From contig NZ_CP102629.1 of assembly GCF_024721585.1 (NCBI RefSeq), positions 310,001-374,000 of the forward strand: a DNA stretch of 64,000 nucleotides, written 5' to 3'. The DNA comes from Sphingomicrobium aestuariivivum. Lineage in GTDB: Bacteria > Pseudomonadota > Alphaproteobacteria > Sphingomonadales > Sphingomonadaceae. This document shows, one piece after another, positions 46,425-55,889 of the stretch (within the stretch, counting starts at the first letter, position 1; every line of letters begins with the position of its first letter). The notes under the pieces were generated by a model that worked only from the letters and a program-made list of their open reading frames with translations, did not search any database and had not been told where the DNA came from. Position numbers and translations under genes: made by a program.

Positions 46425-47936
46425 CTAGAGCAGCGGCTCGACCGCATCGAAGCGCCCGAACCAGGCAAGGATGCGGCGCATGATACCGACGTCGGGGTCG
46501 GCCACCCTGCCCTCCTCGTCGACATAGACGATCTCGCCCTCCCCGTCTCGCTCGACGCTCCACAGGAAGGCGTTGCGATCGATCATCGCGGCGAGCCGTG
46601 CCGCCGTGTCCGGATCCTCGAAGAACAACCCCATCTCGCTGTTCAATTGCGCCGAACGCGGGTCGAGGTTGAAGGAGCCGACGAACACGTCGCGGCCATC
46701 GACGATGAGGCTCTTGCCGTGGAGGCTGGCGGTCGAGCGGAAGCTGTGGCGCCAGTTGATCTGCGCCTTGTCCCCCGGCGCGGCGCGGAATTCGTAGAGT
46801 TCGACCCCGTCGTCGAGCAGTTCCTCGCGATACTTTGCATAGGCCCCGAACACGGGCGGCACGTCGGTGGCGCCGAGCGAATTGGTGACGATGCGGAAAT
46901 CCACGCCCCGCCCTGCCGCCGCGCCGATCGCTTCCATGCCGCGCCTGCCCGGGATGAAATAGGCCGAAACGATATCGACCGTCTCCTCGGCGACCCCGAC
47001 CTTCTCCTCGAGCCAGTCGACCATCTCGGTGCCGGGGCGCGGGCGGTCGATCGAAGGTGCCGGGCTGTCGGAGCGCAACTCGACGCGCGTCACCTCCCCG
47101 CCCTCGACCAGTCTGCGACGCCACTCGGATGCGGAGCCGGTGGCATCGACATAGGCACTGCCGATCATGGTCAGCTGCGCTGCCTCGGCAGCCCCGTCGA
47201 TAAGGGCCGGATTGCCGCTCTCGACGAACTGGCCGATGGGATAGCTCAGGGCGCTACCCCAAAATTGCTCGAAGATCGCGCTGGCCTCGTCCACCACCGG
47301 CCCCGCGACCAGCGCGTCCATGTCGAAGAAGTGCGTGCCCTCGCCATAATAGAAATAGTCATCGCCGATGTTGCGCCCGCCCAGGATGGCGAGCGAGCCG
47401 TCGACGATGAGCTGCTTGTTGTGCATGCGGTGGTTGAGGCGGTCACCGTCGAACAGATAGCCGAGCGGCTTCATCCAGCGCAGCACGAAGGGGTTGTAGA
47501 GCCGCACCTGCGCATTGGGCATGGCGTCCAATGTCGCCAGCGCCTCGTCCATCCCTGCAATGCCATTGTCATCGACCAGCAGGCGAACCCGCACCCCCCG
47601 GCGGGCCGCCTCGAGCAGGCGGTCGAGCATCATCCAGCCCGTCGTGTCGGCATGCCAGATGTAATATTGCGCATCGATGCTCTGCGCGGCCTTGTCGACC
47701 GACATGATCCGCACGGCGAAAGCATCGCGCCCGTCGTCGAGCAACCGCACGAAATTGCCCTCGCCATCGGCCGGAAGCTCGCGCTCGACGAGCCGCGCGA
47801 CCAGCGAGGCCCGCTCGGGCGCGGCATCCTCCGCCACCGTCATCGGCGTGTCGGGAAGCGCCCAGACCGCACGCGCCGTCACCCTCAGCAGCAGGATCGC
47901 TGCCACGGCAACAAGCAGGATGACGAGGATCCGCAT
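46425..47936 (-). CDS. Phospholipase D-family protein (cardiolipin synthase C-like)
   Basis: A 503-residue membrane-anchored protein with two HKD motifs, predicted to be a phosphatidyltransferase or cardiolipin synthase of the ClsC type. An N-terminal TM (about 3-22) is followed by HKD1 HNKQLIVDGSLAILGGRN and HKD2 LHGKSLIVDGRDVFVGSFN. The second half of each motif has the GSxN-like element typical of the family. The ATG at 47936 sits inside a 16-bp perfect palindrome; a GTG at 47945 is an alternative start. No partner gene such as ymdB is adjacent. Confidence 0.88.
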   Translation of the reverse strand: MRILVILLVAVAAILLLRVTARAVWALPDTPMTVAEDAAPERASLVARLVERELPADGEGNFVRLLDDGRDAFAVRIMSVDKAAQSIDAQYYIWHADTTGWMMLDRLLEAARRGVRVRLLVDDNGIAGMDEALATLDAMPNAQVRLYNPFVLRWMKPLGYLFDGDRLNHRMHNKQLIVDGSLAILGGRNIGDDYFYYGEGTHFFDMDALVAGPVVDEASAIFEQFWGSALSYPIGQFVESGNPALIDGAAEAAQLTMIGSAYVDATGSASEWRRRLVEGGEVTRVELRSDSPAPSIDRPRPGTEMVDWLEEKVGVAEETVDIVSAYFIPGRRGMEAIGAAAGRGVDFRIVTNSLGATDVPPVFGAYAKYREELLDDGVELYEFRAAPGDKAQINWRHSFRSTASLHGKSLIVDGRDVFVGSFNLDPRSAQLNSEMGLFFEDPDTAARLAAMIDRNAFLWSVERDGEGEIVYVDEEGRVADPDVGIMRRILAWFGRFDAVEPLL

Positions 47937-47977
47937 GCGGATCACTTAACCCAGATCAATGAGGCGGACAATCGCGC

Positions 47978-48547
47978 CTAGAAAGCGGCCCCGCCTTCGA
48001 GCGCCACCCGTTCCTCCGGCGTGCTCTCGCGGCCGAGCGCCTTGTTGCGCCCCGGGAAGCGGCCGAAATCCTCGATCTGGCGATAGTGCAGCCGTGCGAA
48101 GCGGTGCGGCCCTTCCTCGCTCAGGCCATCGAACAGCCGCACGCTTTCCTTCTGGTCGGACAGGTCTTCGGAATGCATCAGCGGCATGTAGAGCATCCCG
48201 CGCTGCTCCTTGGTCATCCGCAGGTCCCAGCCCTTGGCGATCGCCCGGCGCGTCAGGCGCCGCGCCAGCGCATCGGCCTCGAACGCCTTGGCCGAGCCGC
48301 GGTGGATATGGCGCGAGAACTGGTCGAGGACGATCACCGCCGCGAGGATCCGCCGCGGCCCGTCACGCCACACATCGGCGTCACCCTTGAGGATGTCGCG
48401 GCGCAGCCTGGCCCACTTCTCCTTCACCTCCGCATCGAGCGCGGGGTCCTTCTTCCACCAGCGCTCCTCCCCGACCGTGTCGAACCAGTAGTCGATCACG
48501 TCCTGCGCGATGCGACGCGTCTCGCTGTCGATCGGCGCGAAGGCCAT
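47978..48547 (-). CDS. DUF924 family protein
   Basis: A 189-residue soluble protein. VIDYWFDTVGEERWWKKDPALDAEVKEKW..., LAAVIVLDQFSRHIHRG, FEADALARRL, and PLMHSEDLSDQ... are the DUF924 signatures. Structure-wise the family is helical and TPR-like; its function is unknown. The ATG at 48547 gives the canonical start. A TTG at 48583, preceded by AAGGAG at 7 nt and lying 2 nt after the upstream stop, would add 12 residues and may be the true start. Confidence 0.87.
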   Translation of the reverse strand: MAFAPIDSETRRIAQDVIDYWFDTVGEERWWKKDPALDAEVKEKWARLRRDILKGDADVWRDGPRRILAAVIVLDQFSRHIHRGSAKAFEADALARRLTRRAIAKGWDLRMTKEQRGMLYMPLMHSEDLSDQKESVRLFDGLSEEGPHRFARLHYRQIEDFGRFPGRNKALGRESTPEERVALEGGAAF

Positions 48548-48585
48548 CGAGGAGGAATTGCTATTCGGTCCGCTCGTGCCCAAGC

Positions 48586-49155
48586 TCAGGCTCCTTCTTC
48601 GCTTAGTGCGGCGATACAAGCCTCGCGCGCCTGCCAGATGGCCTCGAAACTCGCCGCGATGCCGCGGTCGAGCCGCCACTGCCGCAGCGCGCGCCGGTGG
48701 ATCATGTTCTTCTCGACCAGCGCGGCAGGCTCGAGCCGCCGCTCCAGTTCGAAGCGGATCGGCTTGTCCGTGTGAGTCAGGCCGGTAAAATCGACCCGCT
48801 CGCCCGCCACTTCGGCCACGCAATGCGCCTCCAGCATGGTGTCGAGCCCGTGCGCCTCGAGCACCGGCGCCACCGTGTCGAAATGCTTGCCCGACAGCTC
48901 GAACAGGCCGACCACCAGCTCGGCATCGACCCCTTCCTCGCGCATCAATTCGACCAGTAGCGCATGCTTGGTCGAGCAGGTGCCGCGCTTTTCCGACAGC
49001 ACCGCGCGATGGTCGCGGACCGACAGGCGGCCATAAGGCAGCGCCTCGATCCAGCCCGCCGCCGCGCCAAGCGTGTCCAGCCCTTCATCCTTGAACGTGC
49101 GCGCCAGTTCGCCGCTCCCCAGCGGCTGCTCGCGCCAATTCCCCCCACTTGCCAT
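48586..49155 (-). CDS. Transglutaminase-like protein, unknown substrate
   Basis: A 189-residue soluble protein. The segment RGTCSTKHALLVELMREEG resembles the Cys motif of transglutaminase-like (papain-fold) proteins. EAHCVAEVAGERVDFTG is a likely beta strand with the His, and D of VDFTG could complete a triad. This assignment is inference. The ATG at 49155 has AAGGG upstream. It is divergent from dapF (59 bp apart) and coupled to the DUF924 gene. Confidence 0.65.
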   Translation of the reverse strand: MASGGNWREQPLGSGELARTFKDEGLDTLGAAAGWIEALPYGRLSVRDHRAVLSEKRGTCSTKHALLVELMREEGVDAELVVGLFELSGKHFDTVAPVLEAHGLDTMLEAHCVAEVAGERVDFTGLTHTDKPIRFELERRLEPAALVEKNMIHRRALRQWRLDRGIAASFEAIWQAREACIAALSEEGA

Positions 49156-49214
49156 CACTACCCTTCCGCTCGCTTGCTTGCCTCGCGCCTCCGCGCACCC
49201 TAGATCGCATCGCA

Positions 49215-50015
49215 ATGACGATCACGTTTCACAAGATGCACGGGCTAGGCAACGATTTCGTTATCATCGATGCACGGCGTCGCCCCGTCGATCCGAGCGA
49301 GGCGCAGGTGCGCGCCTTGTGCGACCGTCGGCGCGGCATCGGCTGCGACCAGCTCATCCGCCTGTCGCCCTCCGACAGTGCCGATGTGCGCATGGATATC
49401 TGGAATGCCGATGGCTCCTTCGCCGAGGCCTGCGGCAATGCCGCGCGCTGCGTCGCCGCGCTGACCCACGCCAATTCCATCGAGACCGTCGGCGGCCATC
49501 TCGAGGCCGTTGCGATTGAGGGCGAGATCAGCGTCCAGTTGCCCCCGCCGCGCTTCGACTGGGACGCTATTCCGCTTGCCGATGCGATGGACACTCACCC
49601 GCTGCCGCTCGGCTGGGGCCCGCTCGAGCGGCCCGACGCGGTCAATGTGGGCAATCCGCATCTGGTTTTCTTCGTCGACGACCTCGACGCCATCCCGCTC
49701 GGCGATCTCGGCCCCGGCATCGAGAGTGACCCCGCTTTTCCCAACAAGATCAACGTCAACGTCGCGCAAGTTCACGACAGCTATCTGGAATTGAAGACTT
49801 TCGAGCGCGGCGCCGGCCTTACCCAGGCCTGTGGCACCGGAGCCTGCGCCACCGCCATCTCGGCAATTCGAAACCGGCACCTCATCTCGCCTGTCGAGGT
49901 CCGCATGCCGGGTGGCACGCTCCACATCAGCTGGGCGCCGGGCGAACCGATCCTCATGCGCGGCGGCGCTACCCATGTGTTCGAGGGCACGGTCGATCTG
50001 GAAGCGCTGGCGTGA
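49215..50015 (+). CDS. dapF: Diaminopimelate epimerase
   Basis: DapF converts LL-DAP to meso-DAP for peptidoglycan and lysine. The 266-residue product has FHKMHGLGNDFVIID, the first catalytic Cys in EACGNAARCVA and the second in QACGTGACAT. Both halves are intact. The ATG at 49215 was chosen over an upstream in-frame ATG at 49149 because it gives the standard N-terminus; the ribosome site is weak. It heads an operon in which each next gene overlaps by 4 nt. Confidence 0.96.
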   Translation: MTITFHKMHGLGNDFVIIDARRRPVDPSEAQVRALCDRRRGIGCDQLIRLSPSDSADVRMDIWNADGSFAEACGNAARCVAALTHANSIETVGGHLEAVAIEGEISVQLPPPRFDWDAIPLADAMDTHPLPLGWGPLERPDAVNVGNPHLVFFVDDLDAIPLGDLGPGIESDPAFPNKINVNVAQVHDSYLELKTFERGAGLTQACGTGACATAISAIRNRHLISPVEVRMPGGTLHISWAPGEPILMRGGATHVFEGTVDLEALA

Positions 50016-51232
50016 CCATCGAGACCATCACCCTCGGCTGCCGTCTCAACATGGCCGAGAGCGCGACGATGAAGCGCCGCCTCGAGGCCGCTGGCGAGAC
50101 ACGCGACACCGTCATCATCAACAGCTGCGCGGTGACGGGCGAGGCGGTGCGCCAGACGCGCCAGTCGATCCGCCGCGCTCGCCGCGACCATCCGGACGCA
50201 CGCCTCGTCGTCACCGGCTGCGCCGCGCAGGTCGAGCCCGAGACCTTCCGCGCCATGCCCGAAGTCGACGCGCTGATCGGCAATGCCGAGAAGCTCGATG
50301 TCGCGCAAATCGCCAATGCTTCCAAGGCGTTGCCGGGCGACGTCATGACGGCACCTGCCCCCGCGGTCGCCGCGGGCTTCGGCAACAAGGTGCGCAGCTT
50401 CGTCGCCGTGCAGACCGGCTGCGACCATCGCTGCACCTTCTGCACCATCCCTTATGGTCGCGGCAATTCGCAGTCGCTCAGCCTCGATGAAGTGCGCCGT
50501 GCGGTCGCCGCCGAGCTCGATCGCGGCGCCAAAGAGATCGTCATCACCGGCGTCGACATTACCAGCTACGACCGCGACGGCATGCGGCTCGGCGAGATGC
50601 TCCAGCGCCTGCTCGCCGACGAGCCGCGCCTCGAGCGCCTGCGCCTCTCCAGCCTCGACAGCATCGAGATGGACGGCGCGCTGTTCGAACTGCTGAGCGG
50701 GGACCAGCGCCTCCTCCCCCACTTCCATCTCTCGCTCCAGGCGGGCGACGACATGATCCTCAAACGCATGAAGCGTCGCCACAGCCGCGCACAGGCCGTC
50801 GCCATCGTCGAGAAGCTCAAGGCCGCCCGCCCCGACGTGACCATCGGCGCCGACATCATCGCCGGTTTCCCGACCGAGACCGAGGCCATGTTCGAGAACA
50901 GCCTCGCGCTCATCGAGGATTGCGACATCATCGCCGCGCATGTTTTTCCTTACAGCCCGCGCGAGAAGACACCGGCCGCGCGCATGCCGCAACTCGACCG
51001 CAGGCTGATCAAGGAGCGCGCCGCCCGCCTGCGCGCCCGCGCCGCCGCGCACCGGCAGGCTTGGCTCGAGGCGCAGGTCGGCACATTACAGCCCTGCCTG
51101 ATCGAGAACGGTCACAAGGGGCATACGGACGGTTTTGCACCGATCGCGGTTGAAGGGGCGCCGCGCGGAGCCTACGGACAGGCGCGCATCACGCACGCAA
51201 GTGAAACGGGTTTGACGGGGATTTTCGAATGA
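50012..51232 (+). CDS. mtaB: tRNA N6-threonylcarbamoyladenosine(37)-C2 methylthiotransferase (MtaB type)
   Basis: A 406-residue radical-SAM methylthiotransferase. MtaB turns t6A37 into ms2t6A37. N-terminal UPF0004 cysteines are seen in TLGCRLN, INSCAVTGEA and VTGCAAQ. The radical-SAM cluster is CDHRCTFCTIPYGRG, and a TRAM-like C-terminus begins near 350. The start codon is GTG, overlapping the dapF stop (GTGA). The MtaB subtype was assigned from NSCAVT and length; MiaB is the alternative. It acts downstream of the t6A pathway that needs TsaE at 18050-18481. Confidence 0.92.
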   Translation: MTIETITLGCRLNMAESATMKRRLEAAGETRDTVIINSCAVTGEAVRQTRQSIRRARRDHPDARLVVTGCAAQVEPETFRAMPEVDALIGNAEKLDVAQIANASKALPGDVMTAPAPAVAAGFGNKVRSFVAVQTGCDHRCTFCTIPYGRGNSQSLSLDEVRRAVAAELDRGAKEIVITGVDITSYDRDGMRLGEMLQRLLADEPRLERLRLSSLDSIEMDGALFELLSGDQRLLPHFHLSLQAGDDMILKRMKRRHSRAQAVAIVEKLKAARPDVTIGADIIAGFPTETEAMFENSLALIEDCDIIAAHVFPYSPREKTPAARMPQLDRRLIKERAARLRARAAAHRQAWLEAQVGTLQPCLIENGHKGHTDGFAPIAVEGAPRGAYGQARITHASETGLTGIFE

Positions 51233-52146
51233 GTTGGCTTGATCGCCTTACCGGCGGCTTCCGCAAGACTGCCGATCGCCTGGGCGAGAACCTTCAGGGG
51301 CTGACCAGCCAGCAGGCACTCGACAGCGCGACGCTCGACGATATCGAGGAAGCGCTGATCGCCTCCGACCTCGGCCCCGAGGCATCGAAGCGCATCCGCG
51401 ACGCGATCGCGGCGAAGAAATATGACATGCTGGACGAGCGGGGCTTGCGCGAGATCCTCGCCGAGGAGATCGAAAAGATCTTAACTCCGGTCGCCAAGCC
51501 ACTGGATATCGTCGGCTTTCCCCGCCCACACGTCATCCTCGTGATCGGCGTCAATGGTTCGGGCAAGACCACCACCATCGGCAAGATCGGCAACCTCCTG
51601 ATGGAGCAGGACTATGGCGTCCTGCTCGCCGCCGGCGACACCTTCCGCGCCGCCGCGATCGAGCAACTCAAGATCTGGGGCGAGCGCATCCATGCCCCCG
51701 TCATCGCCGGCGCCGAGGGCGGCGACCCCGCCTCCATCGTCTTCGACGGGGTGAAGCAAGCCACCGCCACCGGCGAGGATGTGCTTATCGTCGACACCGC
51801 CGGCCGCCTCCAGAACAAGGCGCACCTGATGGACGAGCTCGCCAAGATCCGCCGTGTGCTCGGCAAGCTGAACACCGAGGCGCCGCACGACGTGCTCCTC
51901 GTCCTTGACGCGACCACCGGCCAGAACGCCCTCAACCAGATCCAGGTCTTCAAGGAAGTCGCACAGGTCACCGGCCTCGTCATGACCAAGCTCGACGGCA
52001 CCGCGCGCGGCGGCGTGATGGTCGCGGCGGCGGAGAAATTCGGGCTGCCCATCCACGCCATCGGTGTCGGCGAAGGCGTCGACGACCTGCGTCCCTTCGA
52101 TCCCCGCGCGGTCGCCCGCGCCATCGCAGGCCTGCCCCCCGCATGA
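51229..52146 (+). CDS. ftsY: Signal recognition particle receptor FtsY
   Basis: FtsY is the SRP receptor GTPase and partner of Ffh. It has 305 residues with G1 GVNGSGKTTTIGKIG, the DTFRAAAIEQL insertion region, G3 DTAGRLQNK and G4 TKLDGTARGG. The N domain begins almost at once (MSWLDRLTGGFRKTADRL). The long acidic A domain of E. coli FtsY is absent, as in many alphaproteobacteria. It overlaps mtaB in ATGA. Confidence 0.97.
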   Translation: MSWLDRLTGGFRKTADRLGENLQGLTSQQALDSATLDDIEEALIASDLGPEASKRIRDAIAAKKYDMLDERGLREILAEEIEKILTPVAKPLDIVGFPRPHVILVIGVNGSGKTTTIGKIGNLLMEQDYGVLLAAGDTFRAAAIEQLKIWGERIHAPVIAGAEGGDPASIVFDGVKQATATGEDVLIVDTAGRLQNKAHLMDELAKIRRVLGKLNTEAPHDVLLVLDATTGQNALNQIQVFKEVAQVTGLVMTKLDGTARGGVMVAAAEKFGLPIHAIGVGEGVDDLRPFDPRAVARAIAGLPPA

Positions 52147-52775
52147 CCGACCAGCATCCCGGCCCCGACATCGAGGCGCAGGCCCCCAAGCTCTCGCCCG
52201 GAAAGCAGCTGCTGCTCGATCTCGGCCCGCTCATCCTTTATTTCGTGGCCTTCAAATTCTTTCCCGGTGACGAGGTTGACCGATTGCTTGCCGCGACCGG
52301 CGCTTTCCTCGCCGCCATGATCGCGGCGATGGTCGTCGGCTACCGCGCCACCGGCAAGGTGACGACGCTCCAGATCATTTCGATCGTCCTTGTCGGCGTT
52401 TCCGCGGCCATCACCTGGTTCACCCGCGATGGCGACTTCATCAAGATGAAGCCGACCTTCTTCTACCTGCTCGCGGCGGCCATCCTCGCCTTCGGCTTGC
52501 TGACCGGGCGCAACCTCCTGAAAGCGCTCCTTGGCGCCGCCTATCCCGGCGTCACCCCCGAGGGCTGGAGTAAGCTTTCCCGGAATTGGGCCATTTTCTT
52601 CGCGTTCCTCGCCTGCCTTAATGAAGTCGTCTGGCGCAACAGTTCGACGTCGTTCTGGCTTGGCTTCAAAATCTGGGGCTTCCTCCCCCTCACCTTCATG
52701 TTCGCCGCGAGCCAGATGCCGATGCTCCTCAGGAACGGCCTCGACCTCGGCCAGGACGGGGAAAAGAAGCAATGA
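52143..52775 (+). CDS. yciB: Inner-membrane-spanning protein YciB / septation protein IspZ
   Basis: A 210-residue multi-TM protein. [55 protein letters not shown] and the [17 protein letters not shown] motif are YciB/IspZ hallmarks. The family affects envelope synthesis and septation. It has about five TMs and an N-terminal cytoplasmic extension (about 1-24). It overlaps ftsY in ATGA and is followed by an ABC transporter. Confidence 0.93.
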   Translation: MTDQHPGPDIEAQAPKLSPGKQLLLDLGPLILYFVAFKFFPGDEVDRLLAATGAFLAAMIAAMVVGYRATGKVTTLQIISIVLVGVSAAITWFTRDGDFIKMKPTFFYLLAAAILAFGLLTGRNLLKALLGAAYPGVTPEGWSKLSRNWAIFFAFLACLNEVVWRNSSTSFWLGFKIWGFLPLTFMFAASQMPMLLRNGLDLGQDGEKKQ

Positions 52776-53701
52776 GCGTCATCGCCATCCGCGGTCTCGA
52801 AAAGGCTTACAAGGGTGGCACCAAGGCGCTGAAGGGTGTCGACCTCGACATCGAGAAGGGCGAGATCTTCGCCCTCCTCGGCCCCAATGGTGCAGGCAAG
52901 ACGACGCTCATCTCGATCGTCTGCGGCATCGTCACGAAAACCGGCGGCAGCGTCACCGTCGACGACCATGACATCGAGGGCGACTATCGCGACGCCCGCC
53001 GACGCATCGGCCTCGTCCCGCAGGAACTGACCACCGACGCCTTCGAGACCGTCTGGGACACGGTCAGTTTCACGCGCGGCCTCTTCGGTTGCCCGAAGGA
53101 CGATGCCTATCTCGAAAGCCTCCTCAAGCGCTTGACCCTTTGGGAGAAACGCAAGAGCCGGATGCTCGAACTGTCGGGGGGCATGAAGCGCCGCGTGATG
53201 ATCGCCAAGGCACTCGCCCACGAGCCCGACATCCTCTTTCTCGACGAGCCGACCGCGGGCGTCGATGTCGAACTCAGGCGCGACATGTGGGACCTCGTGC
53301 GCACATTGAAGGCCGACGGTACCACCATCATCCTCACCACCCATTATATCGAGGAGGCCGAGGAAATGGCCGACCGCGTCGGCGTGATCCGGGCTGGTGA
53401 ACTGGTCGCGCTCGGCGACAAGGCCGAGCTGATGGCGCAGATGGGCCGCCGCACCTTGAAGATTTTCCTCGACGCCCCGCTGGCCGCCCTGCCCGACAGC
53501 CTTGCCGGCTGGGACCTCGACCTTGTCGATGAAGGCCGCGAGATCGACTATCATTTCGACAGCAAGGCCGAGGAGACGGGAATCCCCCGCCTCATGCGCG
53601 CATTGGACGATGCCGGCATCTCGTGGCGCGATCTCACCACCCGCCAGTCGAGCCTCGAGGATATCTTCGTATCGCTCGTTCACGCCGGAGATGCCTCATG
53701 A
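52772..53701 (+). CDS. ABC transporter ATP-binding protein
   Basis: A 309-residue ATPase of the DrrA/ABC-2 type. Walker A is [12 protein letters not shown] near residue 36, the signature is [15 protein letters not shown], and Walker B is [16 protein letters not shown]. The extended C-terminus (about 225-309) is typical of ABC-2 exporter ATPases. It pairs with the permease that follows. Substrate is unknown; lipid, polysaccharide or drug export are possible. It overlaps yciB and the permease gene by 4 nt each. Confidence 0.93.
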   Translation: MSVIAIRGLEKAYKGGTKALKGVDLDIEKGEIFALLGPNGAGKTTLISIVCGIVTKTGGSVTVDDHDIEGDYRDARRRIGLVPQELTTDAFETVWDTVSFTRGLFGCPKDDAYLESLLKRLTLWEKRKSRMLELSGGMKRRVMIAKALAHEPDILFLDEPTAGVDVELRRDMWDLVRTLKADGTTIILTTHYIEEAEEMADRVGVIRAGELVALGDKAELMAQMGRRTLKIFLDAPLAALPDSLAGWDLDLVDEGREIDYHFDSKAEETGIPRLMRALDDAGISWRDLTTRQSSLEDIFVSLVHAGDAS

Positions 53702-54459
53702 ACCCGCGCGGCATGCTCGCCATCTACAAGTTCGAGATGGCGCGCTGGAAACGCACCTTCTGGCAGAGCGTCGTCGCCCCCGTGCTGACGACCGCGCTTT
53801 ATTTCCTTGTCTTCGGCTCGGCGATCGGCAGCCGGATGAGCGACATGAGCGGCATCGACTATGGCAGCTTCATCGTGCCGGGCCTGATCCTGCTCTCGGT
53901 CCTCACCCAGTCGGTCGCCAATGCCAGCTTCGGTATCTATTTCCCCAAGTTCACCGGCACCATCTACGAAATCCTCTCGGCGCCCCTGTCGCCGCTCGAG
54001 ACCGTCGCCTCCTATGTCGGGGCGGCCGTGACCAAGAGCTTCCTCCTCGCGCTCATCACGCTGGCGACCGCCGCCTTCTTTGTCGACGTGCGGGTCGAGC
54101 ATCCGCTGATGATGCTCGTCTTCCTCGCCGCCATCGCCACGGGCTTCTGCCTGCTCGGCTTCCTCATCGGCCTGCTCGCCGACAATTTCGAACAGCTCCA
54201 GTTCGTGCCGCTGCTCATCGTCACGCCGCTCGCCTTCCTCGGCGGCATCTTTTATTCGGTCGCTTCGCTGGCCGAGCCGTGGCGCAGCGTCACGCTCGCC
54301 AATCCCATCGTCTATCTCGTCTCCGGCTATCGCTGGACCTTCTACGATGTCGCCGATGTGCCGCTGGGCGCGAGCGTTGCGGCGATGGCGCTCGCCATCC
54401 TCCTCCCGCTCCTCGCCATCGCCTGGATCTTCCGCACGGGCCACCGGCTGAAGCAATAG
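53698..54459 (+). CDS. ABC-2 type transporter permease
   Basis: A 253-residue permease with about six TM segments ([48 protein letters not shown] and others) and the ABC-2 motif near [16 protein letters not shown]. The ATG at 53698 lies in ATGA with the ATPase stop; an earlier in-frame start would overlap deeply. Subunit of the exporter above. A terminator follows the stop. Confidence 0.93.
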   Translation: MNPRGMLAIYKFEMARWKRTFWQSVVAPVLTTALYFLVFGSAIGSRMSDMSGIDYGSFIVPGLILLSVLTQSVANASFGIYFPKFTGTIYEILSAPLSPLETVASYVGAAVTKSFLLALITLATAAFFVDVRVEHPLMMLVFLAAIATGFCLLGFLIGLLADNFEQLQFVPLLIVTPLAFLGGIFYSVASLAEPWRSVTLANPIVYLVSGYRWTFYDVADVPLGASVAAMALAILLPLLAIAWIFRTGHRLKQ

Positions 54460-54465
54460 CGCCCA

Positions 54466-54506
54466 CGAAAAAGGGCAGCAGCCGAAGCCACCGCCCTCTT
54501 TTCTTT
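54466..54506. terminator. Bidirectional terminator
   Basis: Minus reading: GGGCGGTGGC, loop TTCG and GCTGCTGCCC (with G-T wobbles) run into TTTTTCG, closing sodB. On plus the stem is followed by TCTTTTCTTTC, closing the ABC operon. Confidence 0.85.
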
Positions 54507-54519
54507 CGAGGCTTCGCTT

Positions 54520-55143
54520 TTAGCCGAGCTGGTCGGCGCGGCTGATGCCCTGCCCGTCGAGGTTCTGGGAGATGAAGTCCCAGTTGACGATGTTATTGAG
54601 CACGCTCTTCAGATAGTCGGGGCGCGCATTACGGTAATCCACGTAATAAGCATGTTCCCACACATCGACGGTGAACAGCGGGGTCATGCCGTGCGCCACG
54701 GGGCTGTCGGCATCGTGCAGGCTGGTGACCTCGAGCTTGCCATTGTTGAGGATGAGCCAGCCCCAACCGCTCGCGAAATGGTTGGCGCTCTCGTTCTGCA
54801 GCGCCTCGAGCAACTTGTCGGTCGAACCAAAGTCGCTGTCGATCATCGCCTGGAGCTTGTCCGACGGCTTGGTCGAGCCTTCGGGCGCGAGGCCCATCCA
54901 GAAGAAGCTGTGGTTCCAGATCTGCGCGCTGTTGTTGAACAGGCCCTTGTTGCCGGCCTCGCTCGCGCGCTTGATCACCGTGGTCAGGTTCGCACCCTCG
55001 AGATCATTGTCGCCGAGCATGCCGTTGGTCTTGTCGACATAGGCCTTGTGATGCTTGCCATGGTGATAGTCGAGCGTTTCGGCCGACATGTGATCGCCCA
55101 GCGCATCCTTGGCGAAAGGCAGGTCGGGAAGGGTGAAAGCCAT
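54520..55143 (-). CDS. sodB: Superoxide dismutase (Fe type)
   Basis: A 207-residue cytoplasmic Fe/Mn superoxide dismutase. Metal ligands can be read in the HHGKHHKAYVDKTN region, IWNHSFFW and DVWEHAYYVDY. The GWGWLILNNGKLEV stretch with no Gln-rich Mn signature favours Fe. The ATG at 55143 has AGGAG 8 nt upstream, and an upstream frame is not used. It is convergent with the ABC operon, and the two share the terminator. Confidence 0.96.
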   Translation of the reverse strand: MAFTLPDLPFAKDALGDHMSAETLDYHHGKHHKAYVDKTNGMLGDNDLEGANLTTVIKRASEAGNKGLFNNSAQIWNHSFFWMGLAPEGSTKPSDKLQAMIDSDFGSTDKLLEALQNESANHFASGWGWLILNNGKLEVTSLHDADSPVAHGMTPLFTVDVWEHAYYVDYRNARPDYLKSVLNNIVNWDFISQNLDGQGISRADQLG

Positions 55144-55270
55144 AGGGGCGCTCCTGTTGGTCAAGATGGTACGAACCGCCAACGCCCCGCAGGGCGAGGC
55201 GTTGCACGGGCAACCGTTTAGGAAGCGCAACGAGGCCTGTCAGCCCCTAATTTGGCCGGAAATCGGCGGC

Positions 55271-55819
55271 CTAGCGCGCGACCACCGAATAGCGACCGAG
55301 CTCGCGCTCGACCTCATACCATCCGGGCATCAGCGACTGCGCCATCTTGAGGTCGCGATAGGCATTCTCCGCCTCGCCCTTGTCCTCATGTGCGAGGCCG
55401 CGGACGAAATAGGCAATGTGCGGGCGCGCCGTGTCGAGCTCGAGCGAGCGGTCGGCAAAGCGCAGCGCCGCCTCGGCCTCCTTCTGGTGGAGCGCGAGGA
55501 TGCCTTCATTGAGATAGGCTTCGGGCTGGTCGGGATCCAGTTCGCGCGCCTTGGCGAAATCGGCCGCGGCGGCGACATATTCATCGCGGTTCATATAGAT
55601 GATGCCGCGGTTCACATAGGTGCCCGCGCGGGCCTCCACGCCGAGGAAGTCCTCAGCTAGCGCCTCGTTGCAGATCTCGAGATCACGGCGCGCATCGCTC
55701 TTGCTTTCGGCCGCGATCCAGCAGCTCGTCGACTTGGGACTACCGATGGTGACCACCCCCGCCTGGGTAGCGGTGGCGATGCCTGCAGTGGCAGCGAGAG
55801 CGACGAGGAACCTGTTCAT
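55271..55819 (-). CDS. Secreted TPR protein, unknown function
   Basis: A 182-residue protein with a signal peptide (MNRFLVALAATAGIATATQA) and three TPR-like helical units from about residue 45, such as AYLNEGILALHQKEAEAALRF. The mature part starts with GVVTIGSPKSTSCW. It is probably a periplasmic scaffold. It is monocistronic on the minus strand between pspF and sodB; whether it belongs to the psp system cannot be told. Confidence 0.8.
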   Translation of the reverse strand: MNRFLVALAATAGIATATQAGVVTIGSPKSTSCWIAAESKSDARRDLEICNEALAEDFLGVEARAGTYVNRGIIYMNRDEYVAAAADFAKARELDPDQPEAYLNEGILALHQKEAEAALRFADRSLELDTARPHIAYFVRGLAHEDKGEAENAYRDLKMAQSLMPGWYEVERELGRYSVVAR

Positions 55820-55889
55820 GGCGCGTCCTTTTCCGGCAAGGTAGAGCGCCAGCCTATCACATTGAACGATCTAGGGGAATTCGGGGAGC

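Noticed and set aside
55271-55819. TPR protein as an eighth member of the psp system
   Set aside because: It is on the opposite strand from pspA, has a cleavable signal and lacks the LERI module, so adjacency alone is not enough.
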